NCBI GenBank assembly: GCA_003993805.1
Contig: RSEF01000002.1
Span: forward strand, 93,431,218-93,495,217
DNA length: 64,000 nt
From: Himantopus leucocephalus
Taxonomy: Eukaryota > Chordata > Aves > Charadriiformes > Recurvirostridae
Direction of reading: 5' to 3'
A program made the position numbers and the translations under genes. This document shows, piece by piece, positions 25,001 to 36,700 of the stretch. The notes under the pieces are model-generated. The model was not told the DNA's origin. It ran no database searches and worked only from the letters and a program-made list of their open reading frames with translations. Within the stretch, counting starts at the first letter, position 1, and every line of letters starts with the position of its first letter.

Positions 25001-25190
25001 CTTACAGGACACTGCGTTCTGTACATGACAGAACTGATTCAACTCTGAAATATCCCACGCGAAAAACTGGTCAGCCACAGGAAAATTTCAATTCCCCCAC
25101 AACACCAGTCTACAATGTTGTAAGACACCAAACGAATGAAGGCAAATGATCTCACCTGTTATTTACTGCTTAAGTGTCTATTCTCTATAG
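22096..25190. other. Unassigned AT-rich sequence
   Basis: Apart from the exon candidate at 23301-23370, nothing is recognised. A polyA/AAG-rich stretch lies at 24060-24082. The interval 24190-24700 is markedly AT-rich without repeat hallmarks. Confidence 0.45.
23301..23370 (-). CDS. Candidate coding exon, unidentified gene (minus strand)
   Basis: On the minus strand the donor is ideal (GAG/GTAAGTGG). The acceptor (aaaaataattcag) is average. In the phase that fits its neighbours it reads LFLKVGGTPEEKMLLQFTHI and then SW, with one base pair completing the previous codon and AG carried out. This exactly matches a one-base carry-in from 26217-26285 and a two-base carry-out into 22020-22095. A second frame is also open across the exon, so coding is not proven by openness alone. 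No protein family is recognised. Confidence 0.28.
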
Positions 25191-26152
25191 CAGTGGTTTC
25201 CAAACATTTTGATGATGTACACCATCAGTAAAAAAATCCGAGCATGTACCTCCAATATATGCATATTTATTTAAAAGTGACATACATGTACTACTGTACT
25301 AATACATTATGTATATTTTATAACCTACAGAAAAAAATAAAAAGGATGAAAGATGAAACAAACAATATTTTTAATTTTTATTTTACTTATGCATGTTACA
25401 AAAAATATTGCTGTCCCAAAAAAAAATTATTTTTTTTTTTTTTTTTAGGGAGAGTTATATGATCAAGTATGCTCCATTATTTTTAACAATCGTGTTTAAC
25501 ACTTTGAACCAAACCTTTGAATTCCTGCATCACAAAGCTCAGTTTATTTTGATACTGATAATTTGAATTCTTTTTGGCCAAGTTCTTTTCGGGTCTGATT
25601 AGGACATCATTGTTTTTACCTCATAATGTGGCTGACAAAGNAATACATTATGTATATTTTATAACCTACTAGCTTCTACTAGGAATAGGAGAAGTGTCAG
25701 GTCTGCCATTTTCTTGTTGTTCACATTATTAGCATTATATTCAATCCACAGTTTCTTTGCAGGAATGTTTTTAAGACAATTGTCCATTTTGTGAGGGTTA
25801 GTTTAGTTAAAAATAGATAATATAATCTTTAAATCCACTTAACTGGACACACATGAACTGTAATACATCACAATATGCTTAAATGAATGCGTGAAGATGC
25901 CACTGTCAACCTCTCCGCATTAAGGAGCATCCATTCTTCCCTCAGGATACCTTGTGTACCACACCTTACGTGTGACCATCCAATATATGGACCAAGTGAG
26001 GGCATCAGTATCAAGCCATATATTAAGTATTAGTAAAGGTTAATTTTTTTTACTTTTTTTTAATCTAAAAAATAAACATAAATAGAAGTTCCAATATTTG
26101 CTCCAACAACCCAATGGATCATCTTGCACACACCTCACTTTGGAGACCACTG
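25191..26152. mobile_element. Probable hAT-type DNA transposon, non-autonomous
   Basis: The ends are inverted repeats. The left end cagtggtttccaaa (25191-25204) and the right end tttggagaccactg (26139-26152) pair over 14 bases with one mismatch. CAGTGGTTCCCAAA-type termini are typical of the Charlie branch of hAT transposons. The candidate 8-bp target duplications (ctctatag, 25183-25190, and ctccactt, 26153-26160) agree at only about half of their positions, so the copy would be old. The interior is about 960 bases, AT-rich, with no transposase frame, so it would depend on an enzyme supplied elsewhere. An N at 25641 interrupts it, and the 28 bases after the N repeat 25301-25328. Confidence 0.5.
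25301..25669 (+). repeat. 28-base repeat restarting after a single N (assembly problem)
   Basis: 25301-25328 (aatacattatgtatatttta and eight further bases) reappears at 25642-25669 directly after an N at 25641. The flanks then differ, unlike the other N joins where the whole block matches. Either the two haplotypes differ by about 300 bases here or the contigs were joined wrongly. Confidence 0.6.
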
Positions 26153-26216
26153 CTCCACTTCTCTCCAAATAAGATGCCATATTGTATTTATTAATAGAGG
26201 AATGACAACATATTAC

Positions 26217-26285
26217 CTAATACATCTACTTTGACAGGGATATTAGCTGCACATAGCTCTTCCACACCACCTGCCATCAGCAGAC
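26217..26285 (-). CDS. Candidate coding exon, unidentified gene (minus strand)
   Basis: The acceptor is very strong on the minus strand (cctcttttttccag) and the donor is acceptable (TTAG/GTAATA). Only one of three frames is open over the 69 bases. It reads LLMAGGVEELCAANIPVKVD followed by VL, with two bases completing an incoming codon and one carried out. That carry-out fits 23301-23370. The sequence composition (hydrophobic positions alternating with charged ones) looks protein-like, but I cannot name the protein. It is the best single exon candidate on the leftward side of the CpG island. Confidence 0.35.
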
Positions 26286-26930
26286 CTGGAAAAAAGAGGC
26301 AGCATTAGTCAGTCACTCCTGTTTAAAACATGGAGAATTAAGATCCAAGGAGGTAAAATTAATCGAACTGTGTTACCATTTCTGCTGCTGACAGCACCAT
26401 AATCAACCAATGTAGGCTTCCTGGCTGGGCACTGCTGGAGACACACACCAGGTACTTTCCACCTTTCTCACCTCAAAGTGTGGGGAGGGTTAATCCTGGG
26501 GAAAGCAGCACTTTGCAACCCCCCAAAAATCTGGGCAGCCCCACATAGCTGTTTCCTGGAATAGTTCCAAAGTAACAACTTGTCTTGAGAACCTCAATCT
26601 AAATTATACCAGGAGTTCCTCTAGCCAAGCTAGGACAAGACAAATGTGACACAAGCAATATTCAGCAGAGTCTTCTGAAGCAATTAACGTTAAGTTCAGT
26701 TAAAGGGAATTGCCACATTGCAACAAGGGCTGGCTATCAACAGCCCACCATAACTCTCTACCATATATTTGAACTCCTTGACTCCTGTGGAAGCCTGTGA
26801 GGTAACAAAAAGCAGATCACAACAATTTTATCAAATGCAAGCTGCAGAGTGACAGAGCAAACAGACAGTGATAATTACTGCACTGTAACCCCTGAGCTGC
26901 CTCAATATGGAAAGATGTGATTTATCTGCA

Positions 26931-26953
26931 NGGGGGGGGGGGGGGGGGGGGGG
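26931..26953 (+). repeat. N followed by a 22-base G homopolymer
   Basis: An N at 26931 is followed by 22 consecutive G (26932-26953). Runs of this kind next to an assembly N may be real, but they are also a known product of two-colour sequencing chemistry, where no signal is read as G. Confidence 0.8.
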
Positions 26954-29900
26954 AATATGGTGTGCCACCACACTTTTGAAGCTAGCACCTTAAAAAAAAC
27001 TTGATTTGGATTTGACAAAGTCATCAAGGGCAGCCAAAGGGGTCAAAAAGTCTCCATGCACTGGTACTCCAGTCATACATCAGCTTCAGAGTGCTAAATT
27101 AGCCATGAAAAACACTTTTGGCAAAACATCTTATGAACCTACTTGTAGTTTGGCAAGAGTTTCCGTAATTCAAAAACCACACCTGAGTTGGATCTGGTTT
27201 CTCTTAAAATAAACTGCCTGTGATCATCCCAGAGTAAAACACAACCTGAGAAAGACTGGAAGATATCAATGGGGCTTCAAACTCTCCCTGTTCCTTACAG
27301 CCCTCTTCTCCCTCTTTGCTGATTTCTCTGATACTCCTCAAGCCAGTCTGTTGCTGCTGGGAGGACTGTCCCTTGCAGGGTTCCCCCAGATGTAACTGCA
27401 ACACAGACCATAGCTAGACCAATGGCTTCGACGCAGGAGACAGCCAAGGCGTGCAGAACAGGGACATCTCCATCTCAGGGTACAGATTTTCATAATCCAC
27501 TATCTCCTTCCATCCTTCATACATACAGATACAGAAATGCCCAAACCTACAGAAAAAAAATCGCCTGAGGACTGAAAGGCTTGCAACTCCTTAGGAAATA
27601 CACAGGTACCTTACAGTCACTTCACAGAACAAAAAAACAAAGGGAAAAAACCCAACAAGGGCTAGCCATAGCCATGTTGAAGGACTCTGTATTGCATTAA
27701 AAGTAGGTATTGAAATTACTTGAGTCTTTCCCAGAATTCTCCCCCAATTGCTTAAAGCATTTTTTCCCTTTAATATATCTTGATCACTAAACAACCTCAA
27801 ACCTTTCTGTAGCACTAAATATCCCTAACTGCTTGCAGCTGATCCATTGTATCCCATCCCTTCTCATATTCCGCCTAATCTCTTTTTCCAGCTGAACCCT
27901 TTTATTTAGGAATCAGTCCATCAGCTCCGTTTGTTCTGCAAGCTTCTGTAAGTCTAGCACAGGCATCATCATTCAGGGTGGCCTCACTCTGAAGTGTCAT
28001 TAAGCTGTAAAGGAAACAGCTATCTTGCAGCTTACAGTCACAATTAAGCCAACACCATTTTAAATAAAAGGGCATCTAAAGACGGAATGTCTTGTCAATC
28101 TGTGAATGCTTTTACGGAATAGTAAAGAAAAAAAAGTCTCACCCAGAATTGGTTTGTTATAACTGCTACCAATACCTTAAACTGAATTTAAAATCATTCT
28201 ACGTTGGAAATACACACTTCTTGATTCCCAGTCTTGAAAAACGTACAAACAGTAAAACCCCTCTGCCCATGCAGAGCATTGCCAAAACTAGTCATTAGCG
28301 GTAAATGCCAGAATAGTTTTGTAGGAACTCAGCATTCACTTATAGTAAGCTCTTTACACTTTTGGGGTCTTTGACTGTGTCAAGCTCTTAGCTAAGCTTG
28401 TAGCAAACACGACCCTTTTGCTGGATACACACTATGACCTTCCTACAAACACTCTAGAAGGTTTCCATGTCTTGCATTCATTACTACATGTAATGAGTCA
28501 TAAGTAAGGGAAACTTGCACATTTCTACTTTGTAAAGCCCACCACATTAGATACTCTCCCTTTCCACTCTACAGTTGACAAGTTTGTCAACGTGTCTCTC
28601 TAACAGTATATATTAGCTCTAAACATTTAGTGGAAGCAGGCGAGAGCTGGACAGCTTGGAGGAGACAGGAAGAAGGATTTTTTAATTGATTTACTCCTAA
28701 GAGACACATGATTTCACTGCCATCTCAAAATAACAGCCACTTGCTAAATTAATTAGTATCTTAACTCTGATATGTGTGACTACTCTATGAAACACCTTGG
28801 AAGAATGCAGAATTATTTTAGCTGCAGCTTTGTAAGCTGCGGACAACACAAAATAAACAAGGCCAGAAGACAACCTCATCTCAAACAACACGAGACAGTA
28901 ACTAGAGGCCTAATCAAACATGTAATATTTAAAGTCTGCATAATAACAAATGGATGTACAAGAAGTCTTACTAGACAGAAAAGCAATGATTAAAAAAAAA
29001 TTTAATACTGGTCTGATTTCAGTTGAAAGAACAAAAACATACAGAATTGGCACAGCAAGGATGAGGTTTTTTTGTGAATAAGCCTCAGCCCTGCTCAGGA
29101 TGATGTGTTCCTCTCATGCCTCCATCCAAACTGTTCAAAGTTTCCCTATAAACTTCAAAGGAAGGACATTGAGTGCATAACGGCTGCAGAGAAAGGGATT
29201 ATTTAATGTTAGATGTTACATTGCTTTTATCATGACACTTCCCACATTTGGTGGTACATGTATATTCTTTGAAAGCTCCAGATTTTGAAGGCCAACTGTT
29301 AGGTAAGCAACTCTTCTTCCAGTATAAAGTTTCCAGTTGCAAGGAAAAGCTTTAAAATATTGCATACCAAGTGCTCGCTCACAAAAAGATTAATCCTTTT
29401 TTTTTTTTTAATTTATTCCTCACCATCACTATGTGAGAAGGGAAAACACCCGAGTTATTAAATAGGTAGGATTGTCCAACACATCTCTGAAAATCCACGT
29501 TTAATTTGAGCCCAAAATACAAGACTGCAATCCCAGACAAATTTCACGTATTTTTAGTCTCCAAAGGTATTATATTTGCCATCAGTACCTAAATTGCTAC
29601 ACCACACTGGTCATCTCTTCCATGGCATAATAAGAGTAAGGTCTCAGAGTTACAATTGCCTGTATCTTCAAAATATCATCAAGTAAAATACATACGAACA
29701 GCAGAAACATTCTTCAGTTATTCATACAGCCATCAAGTCCAAGAAGTGAAAATCTTGCTTGCTCACTTACTAAATAAAATATAACATTTGGATGGGATCC
29801 AAAGTCCTCTTATTACAGGCAATGACTTTGTAAATTCAACAATCATGTCCTTGAAAACCATTAACAGAACAGGGGGAAAAAAAAAAAGAAAAGCCTAGAT

Positions 29901-30841
29901 AGACGCTTTTGATAGTGGTATTCATGCTCCACAGAGCTTGTGTCATCAAGATCACTTTCTAGTAGCCTCTGGTATTCACTGTTTTGTTCATTAGTATCTC
30001 ACGAGGCTTTTTTAGAAGTTTTGTTCAGCAACATCACAGATTTCCTGTCCCTTGTACTGCTCAGCTCTTAAAACTTTGTTCTATATAGACAATCTCTAAG
30101 CAAAGCATGCTGCTTCAGTATACAAATTGGTGGGACAATTTTCTTTAAATGTTTTAAATTATCGTGTTCATCTTAACTGTGCATAATAGTAGAATAAAAC
30201 TGATGATGATTTGAGATTTATACATATGTCATCACTGATAATTTTTCTTTCCTTCCAACTTACACACACAGAGAAATCGTCAATTTGATAGAGAAGTTCT
30301 ATGTATCTCTTGGATAAACTTTCCCTTTTGCAAGACGACTATTTCAGGTACAAACATATACCAGTGATACTACTAACAAAACAATTATATACAGCTCCAT
30401 AATTCTTGAATATCAGAAAAGAGTAAAAGTCTAACATGTTTTGCTATATCTACACAACATCATTCTTTCAACAGTAATTGCTATAAAATGCTAGTCATAA
30501 CATACATTTGATTGTGTCAGGTTCAGCTAGTTAGCATAAAGAAAGATGTATGCAGCACAGAAAGAATCAAGACTCTCGATTTTCTCAGCTTGTCTTAAAA
30601 GCAGGAGGTAGAACTTCAAAAAAAGAGGCAACTTTTTAAAAAACAACTAGCAATCAATTTGCAAATCCCATCCACTGAGTCTCAGTTGAGAGAACAGTGA
30701 CATTACTGCTGCAGCCAAAAGACTCTAGGAGTATTTGTATAGTTACAGGAGCAGGATAAAAGTAGCTCCCAAGTTGGAAGACAATCCCTCTCCTGATGTT
30801 CACTTCTCTCTATCTTTGTAATCTACATTCCTTGAAAAGTC

Positions 30842-31080
30842 ACTCTACCAATCAGTCTCTGCAGCCAAAGAGTGCTTTGAGAGAGGTACTCATGCATTGC
30901 TGCCATGGGCCAATTACAAAACACTCCCTCACCTCAGCAACCTCCTGTGTATGAGCTACGNACTCTACCAATCAGTCTCTGCAGCCAAAGAGTGCTTTGA
31001 GAGAGATACTCATGCATTGCTGCCATGGGCCAATTACAAAACACCCCCTCACCTCAGCAACCTCCTGTGTATGAGCTACG
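30842..31080 (+). repeat. Near-identical duplicate pair joined by one N (assembly overlap)
   Basis: 30842-30960 and 30962-31080 are both 119 bases long and differ at only two positions (gaggta/gagata and cactcc/caccccc context), with an N at 30961. This is the cleanest example of unmerged haplotype ends in the window. The open frame spanning 30897-31124 is produced by the join. Confidence 0.88.
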
Positions 31081-32210
31081 TCAAGCAGTTTGTCTGTAAG
31101 GTGGCCAACAGCTGCACAGCCTAAATTCAGTAACACCTCTCTGCACATAAAGGTCTGTTCAGTAAAGTTTTTCCAGAGTGCTTCTGTTTTCTAGGTATAC
31201 CTAATAACTAACCACTTTCTAAAAGTAATCATTAAACAAATGGCCATGAACGATTCAGGACGAAGAACTAATTAAGGATGCACTTGCGAAAGAAAAGCTT
31301 CTTGCCTCAGTCTTGCTTGCTTGAAGAAGCAAACAGGCAAAGTTCTAGGAATAGCAACCAGGTATCAGGGGAAAAAAACCAAACAAATAAACAAAAAAAG
31401 CTACAGACATGAAGAGATCTCCCCTCACTGAATTCAGGCTACATGCTATTATCCTTTAATCTCAGGCATTTAGCCAGATTCTTGAATGTGCAGTTTGACA
31501 AACCAGCTTAGGCACAGAGCACAGTAACAACAATCCTACCGAGTTTCACAAAAGCTATCCACCAATACATTTATTCAGACATGCAAAGTACCCTCATAGT
31601 TAAGCGGTTATCCATATGCAGACTAGTTAATTTAAACCTATCATACATGTGTACAGTATCAGAGATAAAAACCACCACATGTCAGACTCCTTTTAACTCA
31701 GGCCCAGCACAACAAAATTAGAGGGAGTATAGTATGCAAGAGTACCATGTAAGTTAAACATTGGCAAGTGCTGAGGGTTCACATTAAACAACTCTTTCAC
31801 AGTTTTGCTGAATATAAACTTACATGCCCTCAGTAATGCACATAAGGCTGTTTAAATTAACCTCTAAATTCAACTCGCTTACACTCATTTATCATTCATC
31901 TACACTGAACTCAACAGTTCAGGAGTACATACATGCAGTAGAACTCTAAATTAACTAACATTACGCACATTCACTCTGCAAGACAAATTTCCATTTAAGT
32001 TAAAATCTGAGCCTTAATTTTCAGACCATTCCTCCCAGTGTTTCCAGAATTTCTGTTCTCTTCCTAGAGTATTTGGAAACCTTCTTGAAACAGAATACCA
32101 AGGATGTTTCAGGTTGGCAGGGAAGACTGAGTGCTTCCTTCATGCAGCAGGAGCTGTGAACTCTACAGGTACTTTGGCAAGGGACTCGCTGAATTGCTCT
32201 CTGTGCTTAC

Positions 32211-32280
32211 CTTAGCACTCCTCTCTTGTTTCAGTGCAAAAGAAAACAAGCGATCTTCAGTAGAGATGGGGAGGAGACAG
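32211..32280 (-). CDS. Candidate coding exon, unidentified gene (minus strand)
   Basis: The donor on the minus strand is excellent (AAG/GTAAGC). The likely acceptor (ttggtatgtag) has a poor pyrimidine tract. An alternative acceptor 27 bases further in (tctctactgaag) has a better tract but a weaker AAG end. The frame reads LLPISTEDRLFSFALKQERS and ends in phase 0. Phase 0 does not join directly to 26217-26285, which needs one carried base, so an intervening exon would be required. The protein is not recognised. Confidence 0.25.
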
Positions 32281-33516
32281 CTACATACCAATTCATTGAA
32301 AATAAACAGAAATTATCAGCAATAGTCTAAAACAAATGTTATGCTAGTTTACAAACATCCGGCTCAATAAAAGCAAGTCTGAAGCTTAACCACAGCAAAC
32401 CTGTTTTCCTCTACACGTTCTGTAGAATTACTAAGCAACATCTATTCTTCTTTAATGCAGGAAATCATCAGTATGACTCATTATCAGACCAGAAAGAGTC
32501 AATCAGCTCTAACGATTCTGATCTATGCCATTTAAACAAGGGGATCTCTCAAGCTCTCAAATATTAGGCAGTTATTTTTGTTCTTCCAAGCAAATGCCCC
32601 AACTATTAAGCTACCAAGTCAGTCTCATCATCAATGTCTTGAAGGGCTGTTCGTCCCAAGCCAGTATGTTAGTATGTTCCTTCTTTTCCATTTCCAACTA
32701 GCTAGCCCACTCCCCCGAGTGGGAGGGAACACCTTCCACTCCAGACATACTGGGACTTTAACAGAGAAGGGATCCTCCTACCGTTGCTTCTTTCACCTAG
32801 TGGGCTCAGTAACAAAGTAGTTATTATTTCTGGTGCCAGATCTACCAAGTAAGACTCATGAGCATGCTCCCAATGCAGTTTCTCAGTCCAGGGTTTATTA
32901 CTTAACTGACAAAAGCAAAAAGGAATCATTATTTCTCTTACAATGTTTTCAGAGTGTTTTTGAGCGAATGGAGTATTTGTGAATTAACACTCTTAAAAAA
33001 GAAAGGCAAAGAAATGTCTCTCCCTGTTCTATTTTTTTCCCTTAAAATACCACTCTGCTTATACTACAGAAATCACTTTTAGCAGACCGCATCCTCTTAT
33101 CTCTACAGCCATCAACTGTCCTAGCATCTCTAGCAGAGAACCACCTTTCCTGCTACAATGACAGCTTTCAAGAAATAGCAACACAGAGAGCTACAGTAGA
33201 ATGGATTCTGCATCAAGCCAGCTGATAGGACTTTCAAAAGAAAGGTCAAAAAAGAACATTCTTGAGTGAAATTCCTTTACTAACAAAGATAAAAAACATC
33301 AAGTACTTGATTATGCTTATGTTTCCAGATGCAGTAGTTTGGAGACTTTGTAACAGCAGGAGATAATACGCTTTCTACTGCAAACCATTATTTTAAACTT
33401 CATTTATTAATGTCTTCCTCATGAAAATAGGTTAAAAACATCAGCCTCCTGCCTTCTCCAGGTAAGCTCCCAAACATTCCTTCCAGCTAGGCTTCATGCT
33501 AAACTCACCTTAGATC

Positions 33517-33737
33517 TCCACCCAAAAGAACCTTTCATTTTAACAAGTGAAGCACAAACACGTTACCTGCCTTTCTTCAGTCAGAACAAGCAACACCACA
33601 CACCCACTTTTGCTTTTAACTAATCCNTCCACCCAAAAGAACCTTTCATTTTAACAAGTGAAGCACAAACATGTTACCTGCCTTTCTTCAGTCAGAGCAA
33701 GCAACACCACACACCCACTTTTGCTTTTAACTAATCT
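33517..33737 (+). repeat. Near-identical duplicate pair joined by one N (assembly overlap)
   Basis: 33517-33626 and 33628-33737 match except for two clear substitutions (cacgtt/catgtt and cagaac/cagagc) around an N at 33627. As a by-product, any feature inside is counted twice. One example is a possible minus-strand exon at 33678-33735 with a GTAACA donor. Confidence 0.87.
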
Positions 33738-36700
33738 GAACTCCACACATGCAAGCACCAAGACCCGGAGTACCTAGTGTTAAATGGATGGGACCCACTG
33801 CCCTCTTGAAGTGCCATCAAGGCTGCACATTCCCATGCCTTCAGCTGCAAACACAGTGTAGGTACAAACACTGAAGCAGTCTGAACATTTAGCTGTACCT
33901 TCTCCCTCAGGAAGCCTACCCTTCAGTCTCCACACAAGACAATTATACTACGTAAAGATAGCATCTGCTCAGTGTGCATACCTACTTTTCAAGAACATTC
34001 AGAATCATCTTTGCTGAATTGACTCATTGAAGTGCTTTCTGCTCCTGTATGTGTTCCAAAGCCAATACAGCTACAGGTGAGGAAAGTATGCTTTGTTTGT
34101 TTGAATATACAAATCCTGATACATCATCACATTGCCTCAATTTCACCTGCTGAGCCAATTACTCTCCATAAACCCTGGTCCCACTGAAGACAATTAAGCA
34201 CATCTGTGCCGACTCACAGTCATAGTCACATGTGTAACAGGGCACAATTTCAAAACCAGTTATTCCACCCCACCAGGCCTTCCCCTGTGTGGGCAGTCAA
34301 CAGCTCCTCTTCACAAGATGTCTTTTGCAGATAGAGACCACTTAGGTATTTTTAAGGCCTTAGCCTAAGCTCTAGCTCAAATAAATTATGCTAAAATAAA
34401 AAGTTCTTCTGTGTCCTCTGGACTGGCACAGGACATAATGTAGGTCATAGGAGCTATACTTATCCACCTTGGTGCCACAAAATGAAAACCATAATCCATT
34501 AGTACATTTTAATGACACCCCAACTGCATTCGAGTTAGCCTTTCACAGCAGTAATTTAAACTTGGTAAGTTCCCACAGCAGCTACTTAAGGCATCAGAAG
34601 TTACAGTTCAGGAACAAGAGTGTGCTTCTGACACTCTTTGATCTCTGTCTTTCTTTGCCCAGGGCTATAGGCTGCTAATTCTGCAAAACATGAAAGCATA
34701 GTACACAGAACGAACATCATGGATAAAGCCACATACACTACCACATAGATGAGGCTTTCATTTACATAATCAGGGCTGTATAGGTGGAAGACATGGGGTA
34801 ACTACATAACACTGCCAGTTTCACCTCCAGGTCCTAAAGGGAGTCCTTGGGATGACTGATTCACACATTTTCTTTCTTTCTACTTCAAAACTGAGCACAC
34901 TTTATTTCAAATCAAACACGATAAATAAGGAATCATAATCATTTTTAACACTTTCATGGTAAATCTTCACTTAAACCACTTTGCATAGTCTAAGGCAGTG
35001 TAGATTTCTTGAATTGCAGTCTAGTGCTCCATCCATTAGCTAATAATTGCTCTCTAAAAATATTGCTACATAAGCTTGTATTTTTCAAAAACTACTTCCC
35101 TAGACACAGAAGACAGACACAAAGATGTACATAAACTATATATTGTAAAGGCTGCAGCAAAGGAAGGAAGGAAAGGTGGGTCATGAGGAGAAGGGTGCTT
35201 TTTTACCAGCTACCTACCAAGCTTTTTTCCTACCATCATCTGTGAAGTCCGAAGCAGTTTAAAGCATTGTAACATTATAAAACTTAGGCTGGGGAGAACA
35301 AAGAACCCACTGGACTTAAAAGAAAATCCACATTTTCCAGGTTTATATATTACAAAATAGTGAGTGAAAAACTACACATTAATTGTGTTACCCTATTAAT
35401 AGCTCAAATTACATAATAATGACTAGACTCTGTAATGAGATAGTTGTGCTTTAAAGGGTGTAATAAATTGTTTCAAAAGGAGACAAAAATGAACGGATTA
35501 CAAAAGATACCAGATACCTTAAGGTGTCTGAGGGGAGTGCTTCATAGATATATAGCTGCCATTAAGGTGCAATCCATCTTTAGCTTAATTATCCCTGGTA
35601 ATAGTAGTCTGGTAAAAGCATAAGCTTCCTCAGGACAGAATAGTTTACACCTCCCCAAGATGCTCCCCAAGAGCAAAACTAAAATCTCCACTAGATTATG
35701 GTCCTGTCCACATATAGCGTGTTTTTAGGATTAGATACTTTGGCTAATTGTTTTCCAAAAGGCTGTTTTCTCACAGACGGAGAGCCCTAAGGAAGAGCTG
35801 AAGGAACAAGGATATCAATCAGCTTGCTATCACCAAAGACAACCCTTGCTGGGGCTTCTAGTCCAATTGACAGGAGATGCTAAATCCTCCCAAGAAGCAA
35901 AAGGGTCTCAATTCCCCTCAAATCCCCACAGAATTTCTGGCTGTTTTAAAGTGTTTTCCTCAGACTGAAATCTCCGGATCGCTTCAATCAGCAAGAAAAC
36001 ACTTATCCAGATTGCATAACCAAAACAGTCTGAAAATGGTAGAAGATTGGAGAGAATAGAAAACCTGAAAGAAACAATGTCAGACACCTATATTCGCAAC
36101 AGTGCTTCCAAAATAGAGAACATTAGCTGACATTCCAGTGTCTTCCAAAAGAATCAGAATCACATAGGACAGACTTGAAACTGTGAAGTGCATCACATCC
36201 TTCCTGCTCTACATGGAGTCACACGACCAAGATCTGCAGTACACGAAGGCACCCTGAGCTTCTGCCAGTCTGTATCAAGCTCCATGATGTAATTCATCAG
36301 GGCTCTCCTCCTTCCCATTGCTCTCCATACCCTCTACCTTTAAAGAAACTTAAATTCAAACATCTACATCAAAGAACACCTAGACTATAAGATCAGGGAT
36401 ATAAGCAAGTTACTCAAAGTAGGTAAGCTAAGGAGCACAACACTGAGAAGAAACAGTGGTTCTTGAGACTGCATTCAAAACAGCAATGTCTGGGGAAAGA
36501 AATCTATAATAAACAAACCAAAGTAGGCAGACCACATTATTCAGCTATAAATCATGCTACCTACAACAAGAGGACAAGACTTTCAGGCAACCCTTACTCC
36601 AGAATCTCCATCTACCTGAAAGAGCTACAACATTTTTGAAAACTTAAGTTATATAACTGTATACTATTAGCACATCACTTAACTGCTTTGTCTCTTCCAC

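Noticed and set aside
30842..31080. Tandem duplications or a new tandem-repeat class
   Set aside because: Every such pair has exactly one N at the join and very low divergence, so assembly overlap explains them better.
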